Source of the DNA: an uncultured Collinsella sp.
Lineage (GTDB): Bacteria > Actinomycetota > Coriobacteriia > Coriobacteriales > Coriobacteriaceae
Direction of reading: 5' to 3'
Assembly (NCBI GenBank): GCA_900759435.1
Contig: CAAEVD010000027.1
Span: forward strand, 1-8,044
Length of the DNA: 8,044 nucleotides
Part shown: in pieces, positions 5,986-8,044 of the stretch
Position numbering within the stretch: the first letter of the stretch is position 1
Layout: each line of letters opens with the position of its first letter
Made by a program: the position numbers and the translations under genes
The notes under the pieces: model-generated
Told to the model about the DNA's origin: nothing
What the model saw: only the letters and a program-made list of their open reading frames with translations
Databases searched by the model: none

Positions 5986-6186
5986 CGGAAACTGCGCCCC
6001 AGTTTTGCCTTTCAAGGTGGGACGCAGTTTCCCATAGGGCCTCGACTGGGAAAGCGCGTCCCGTTTCGAGCGGGGATTCCGGGATGCATTTTCCGTAAGA
6101 GGCCTGTTTGGGAAACCATATCCCGTTTCGAGCCGGAATTCTGGGATGTAGTTTCCCCGAGAGGCCTCATCGGGAAACTATGGCCC
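5986..6186. repeat. Palindrome-arm array with exact 62-base period
   Basis: Four R arms of type GGGAAACTRCRTCCC start at 5986, 6048, 6110 and 6172, exactly 62 bases apart. Three L arms, their reverse complement (GGGACGCAGTTTCCC type), start at 6019, 6081 and 6143, also 62 apart. The order is R-18-L-14-R-18-L-14-R-18-L-14-R, all arms 15 bases. The last two 18-base linkers share GTTTCGAGC and match at 15 of 18 positions; the 14-base centres share GGCCT. Either neighbouring pair of arms could form a hairpin: across the 18-base linkers 13, 11 and 13 of 15 positions pair, across the 14-base centres 13, 10 and 12. It is not CRISPR, since linkers are conserved and short and arms alternate in orientation. 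Function unknown; candidates are a degenerate palindromic mobile repeat, a protein-binding array or structured RNA. Confidence 0.85.
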
Positions 6187-6225
6187 TGAACTCTCCTGCC
6201 TGTCCCCATTGCGCCAATTTGCTGA

Positions 6226-6255
6226 TTGAACATCGTTGTGTGTTCGCGCTATCAT
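6226..6255 (+). promoter_or_regulatory. Candidate feoAB promoter
   Basis: TTGAAC (6226-6231) and TATCAT (6250-6255) lie 18 bases apart, matching consensus at 5 and 5 of 6 positions respectively. Transcription would start near 6262, about 83 bases before the feoAB start codon and next to the dyad at 6267-6295. Confidence 0.6.
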
Positions 6256-6266
6256 GCATGGTTAAA

Positions 6267-6295
6267 TTGGTTAGCCGTGGCAAACGGTTAGCCAA
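6267..6295. promoter_or_regulatory. Dyad upstream of feoAB resembling DtxR/IdeR half sites
   Basis: TTGGTTAGCCGT (6267-6278) faces ACGGTTAGCCAA (6284-6295) across GGCAA; 10 of 12 positions pair. Each arm also contains GGTTAGCC, close to the GGTTAG half of the DtxR/IdeR box TTAGGTTAGGCTAACCTAA. It begins within about 5 bases of the predicted start point, where an iron-loaded repressor would block transcription. The full consensus is not met, so the family of the repressor is an inference from the downstream Fe(II) transporter. Confidence 0.5.
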
Positions 6296-6306
6296 GGTGA
6301 ACATAA

Positions 6307-6348
6307 ATGCAACGCCCTGTGGGCGCCGGGGGAGGAACACGGACGTGA
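6307..6348 (+). CDS. Possible 13-codon leader ORF overlapping the feoAB start
   Basis: ATG at 6307 with AGGTG (6295-6299) 7 bases upstream opens a reading frame MQRPVGAGGGTRT that stops at TGA 6346-6348. The stop overlaps the feoAB start as GTGA, an arrangement typical of translational coupling. Its ribosome site touches the end of the dyad at 6267-6295. It is too short for coding statistics and may be chance; no residue runs suggest a classical attenuator. Confidence 0.3.
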   Translation: MQRPVGAGGGTRT

Positions 6349-8044
6349 AGCTCGATACGCTCGAGATTGGAAAGGACGCCGTTGTCGCATCGGTGGCATC
6401 GGACGATCAGGCACTCCGACAGCATATTTTGGACATGGGTCTAACGCCGGGCACCGAAGTCACCATGATGAAGTACGCCCCCATGGGCGACCCGCTCGAG
6501 ATCCGCCTGCGTGGCTACGAGCTGACACTGCGCAAGGACGATGCCGCTCGCATCGAGCTCGTGGGTATTCACGACACCGATACGGGTCCGCGCGCTAACG
6601 CCGCAATCGGCACGACGGAGCATCCGGCCCTGGGCGAGGGGACGTATTCGCCCCGTGCGGCAAAGACGGCCGTGCCCGAGGGCGCGCCGCTGCACTTTGC
6701 CCTCGCCGGCAACCAAAACTGCGGCAAGACCACGTTATTCAACCAACTGACGGGCTCCAACCAGCATGTCGGTAACTTTCCCGGCGTGACGGTCGACCGC
6801 AAAGATGGCACCATCCGTAACCATCCCGAGGCGAGCGTTACCGACCTGCCCGGCATTTACTCCCTGTCGCCGTACACAGGCGAGGAGGTCGTGAGCCGTC
6901 AGTTCATCCTCGACGAGCGCCCGGACGCCATCATCGACATCATTGACGCTACCAACATCGAGCGTAACCTGTACCTGACACTGCAGCTCATGGAGCTTGA
7001 CCGTCCTATGGTCATCGCGCTCAACATGATGGACGAGGTGACCGCCAACGGCGGCGCCGTAGACGTCAACTTGCTCGAGAGCCTGTTGGGCGTGCCCGTT
7101 GTCCCCATTAGCGCTGCCCGCAACGAGGGCATCGGCGAGCTGGTGGACCACGCCCTGCACGTGGCGCGGTTCCGCGAGCGCCCTGGTCGCCTGGACTTTT
7201 GCGCGCCCGACGGTCCGGACGGCGGTGCGCTGCATCGCTGCATCCACGGTATTGCTAACCTGATCGAGGACCATGCCGTGACGGCGCACATCCCGGTGCG
7301 CTTTGCGGCGACCAAGCTGGTCGAGGGCGATGAGCTGGTAACCGAGGCGCTTCACCTGGATCGCAATGAGCTCGACGCTATCGAGCACATCATCACCCAG
7401 ATGGAGGGCGAGGCCGGCACCGACCGCCTATCTGCGCTGGCCGATATGCGTTTTAGCTTTATCGGCGACGTGTGCGGGCGTTGCGTCGTCAAGCCGCACG
7501 AGAGCCGCGAGCACGTGCGCTCCGTCAAGATTGACCGCATCCTGACAGGTCGTTACACAGCCATTCCGGCGTTTCTGGTGATCATGGGCCTCGTCTTTTG
7601 GCTGACGTTTGGCGTGATCGGCGCGGCGTTGCAGGGACTCATGGAGGACGGTATCGCTGCCATCATCGCCTCGGCCGATGCGGGCCTCAAGGCGTTCGGT
7701 ACCAACGACGTGGTGCGCTCGCTGGCTGTCGACGGCGTACTTACGGGCGTGGGCAGTGTGCTGACCTTCCTGCCGATTATCGTCGTGCTCTTTTTGTTCC
7801 TCTCCATTCTGGAAGACTCCGGATACATGGCGCGCGTGGCCTTTGTCATGGATAAGGTGTTGCGTCGCTTTGGCCTGTCGGGCCGCAGTTTCGTGCCCAT
7901 GCTCGTCGGTTTTGGCTGCACCGTGCCGGCTATCATGTCGACCCGTACGCTCCCATCCGAGCACGACCGCAAGATGACGGTCATGCTCACGCCGTTTATG
8001 AGCTGCTCAGCCAAGCTGCCGGTTTACGGCTTGCTGTGCGGGGC
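6345..8044 (+). CDS. feoB: FeoA-FeoB fusion, ferrous iron transporter (3' end outside window)
   Basis: Inner-membrane Fe(II) uptake protein; 566 codons are visible and the frame has no stop to the window end. Residues 1-76 are a FeoA SH3-like domain (LRQHILDMGLTPGTEVTMMKYAPMGDPLEIRLRGYELTLRKDDA). A linker of about 40 residues leads to the FeoB GTPase domain: P-loop GNQNCGKT (122-129), NFPGVTVD switch I, DLPG (167-170) and NMMD (227-230). A helical spacer domain follows to about 400. The membrane part begins near 406 (IPAFLVIMGLVFWLTFGVIG), then a hydrophobic segment around 468-490, EDSGYMARVAFVMD, the conserved GFGCTVPA with Cys525 (GFGC 522-525), and TPFMSCSAKLPVY with Cys554. The GTG start at 6345 has GGAGG (6331-6335) 9 bases upstream. 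An in-frame ATG at 6258 lies before the predicted transcript start and lacks a ribosome site. FeoA and FeoB are usually separate proteins; fusions are known in some lineages. Confidence 0.94.
   Translation, partial: MKLDTLEIGKDAVVASVASDDQALRQHILDMGLTPGTEVTMMKYAPMGDPLEIRLRGYELTLRKDDAARIELVGIHDTDTGPRANAAIGTTEHPALGEGTYSPRAAKTAVPEGAPLHFALAGNQNCGKTTLFNQLTGSNQHVGNFPGVTVDRKDGTIRNHPEASVTDLPGIYSLSPYTGEEVVSRQFILDERPDAIIDIIDATNIERNLYLTLQLMELDRPMVIALNMMDEVTANGGAVDVNLLESLLGVPVVPISAARNEGIGELVDHALHVARFRERPGRLDFCAPDGPDGGALHRCIHGIANLIEDHAVTAHIPVRFAATKLVEGDELVTEALHLDRNELDAIEHIITQMEGEAGTDRLSALADMRFSFIGDVCGRCVVKPHESREHVRSVKIDRILTGRYTAIPAFLVIMGLVFWLTFGVIGAALQGLMEDGIAAIIASADAGLKAFGTNDVVRSLAVDGVLTGVGSVLTFLPIIVVLFLFLSILEDSGYMARVAFVMDKVLRRFGLSGRSFVPMLVGFGCTVPAIMSTRTLPSEHDRKMTVMLTPFMSCSAKLPVYGLLCG

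Larger units (their letters stand above)
5873..6344. other. 472-base intergenic region between hydrolase and feoAB
   Basis: No convincing protein gene other than a possible 13-codon leader ORF. In order it holds a terminator-like inverted repeat, an interlocked second inverted repeat, a 62-base-period palindrome array, a short plain stretch (6187-6225), a promoter, a metal-box-like dyad and the leader ORF with ribosome sites. The minus-strand ORF across the array at 6012-6233 has no ribosome site and only translates the repeats. Confidence 0.8.

Noticed and set aside
5986..6186. CRISPR array
   Set aside because: The repeating elements are 15 bases, alternate in orientation, and the 14- and 18-base linkers are themselves partly conserved. 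There are no unique 30-40 base spacers and no cas genes.
6012..6233. Minus-strand ORF of 73 codons across the palindrome array
   Set aside because: It has no ribosome site and simply translates the repeat units.
6261..6344. Riboswitch or classical attenuator in the feoAB leader
   Set aside because: The leader is only about 80 bases, shows no recognised riboswitch core, no terminator hairpin with a U-run, and the leader peptide has no run of a regulatory amino acid.
6258..6345. In-frame upstream ATG giving feoAB 29 extra residues
   Set aside because: It lies at or before the predicted transcription start and lacks a Shine-Dalgarno site; the extra residues do not resemble FeoA.

Overview
The window is GC-rich bacterial DNA with strong Shine-Dalgarno sites, dense short transcription units and GTG starts. 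The proteins and codon use suggest an actinobacterial gut anaerobe of the Coriobacteriia, most like Collinsella. That assignment is an inference from protein resemblance and style; no marker gene is present.

Left part, minus strand (1-2322). Reading leftwards, a WYL-type transcriptional regulator is followed by a TrpX-like substrate-binding lipoprotein and the first 62 codons of a TrpY-like ABC permease that runs off the window edge. The lipoprotein gene has its own candidate promoter, with a strong dyad just downstream. A GC-rich hairpin separates lipoprotein and permease and may set their unequal expression. No T-box fits in the short leader.

Middle part, minus strand (2499-4846). Asparaginyl-tRNA synthetase (asnS) and a glucose-type PTS EIIA protein (crr) are separate units, each closed by a strong intrinsic terminator. 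crr has a candidate promoter and a LacI/GalR-type operator in its leader. An alpha/beta-hydrolase diverges from crr on the plus strand (4973-5872).

Right part, plus strand (5873-8044). A 472-base non-coding stretch separates the hydrolase from an iron-transport gene. It holds a 19-bp perfect inverted repeat (probable terminator) interlocked with a second 10-bp inverted repeat, then a regular array of 15-base palindrome arms with an exact 62-base period, then a promoter, a 29-bp dyad resembling DtxR/IdeR half sites, and a 13-codon leader ORF whose stop overlaps the GTG start of the next gene. That gene encodes a FeoA-FeoB single-chain ferrous iron transporter, truncated by the window end after 566 codons.

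The genes are mostly independent housekeeping or transport units: amino-acid-type uptake, tRNA charging, sugar PTS, an esterase-like enzyme and Fe(II) uptake. The least explained material is the palindrome array and interlocked repeats at 5902-6186, and the leader arrangement before feoAB.
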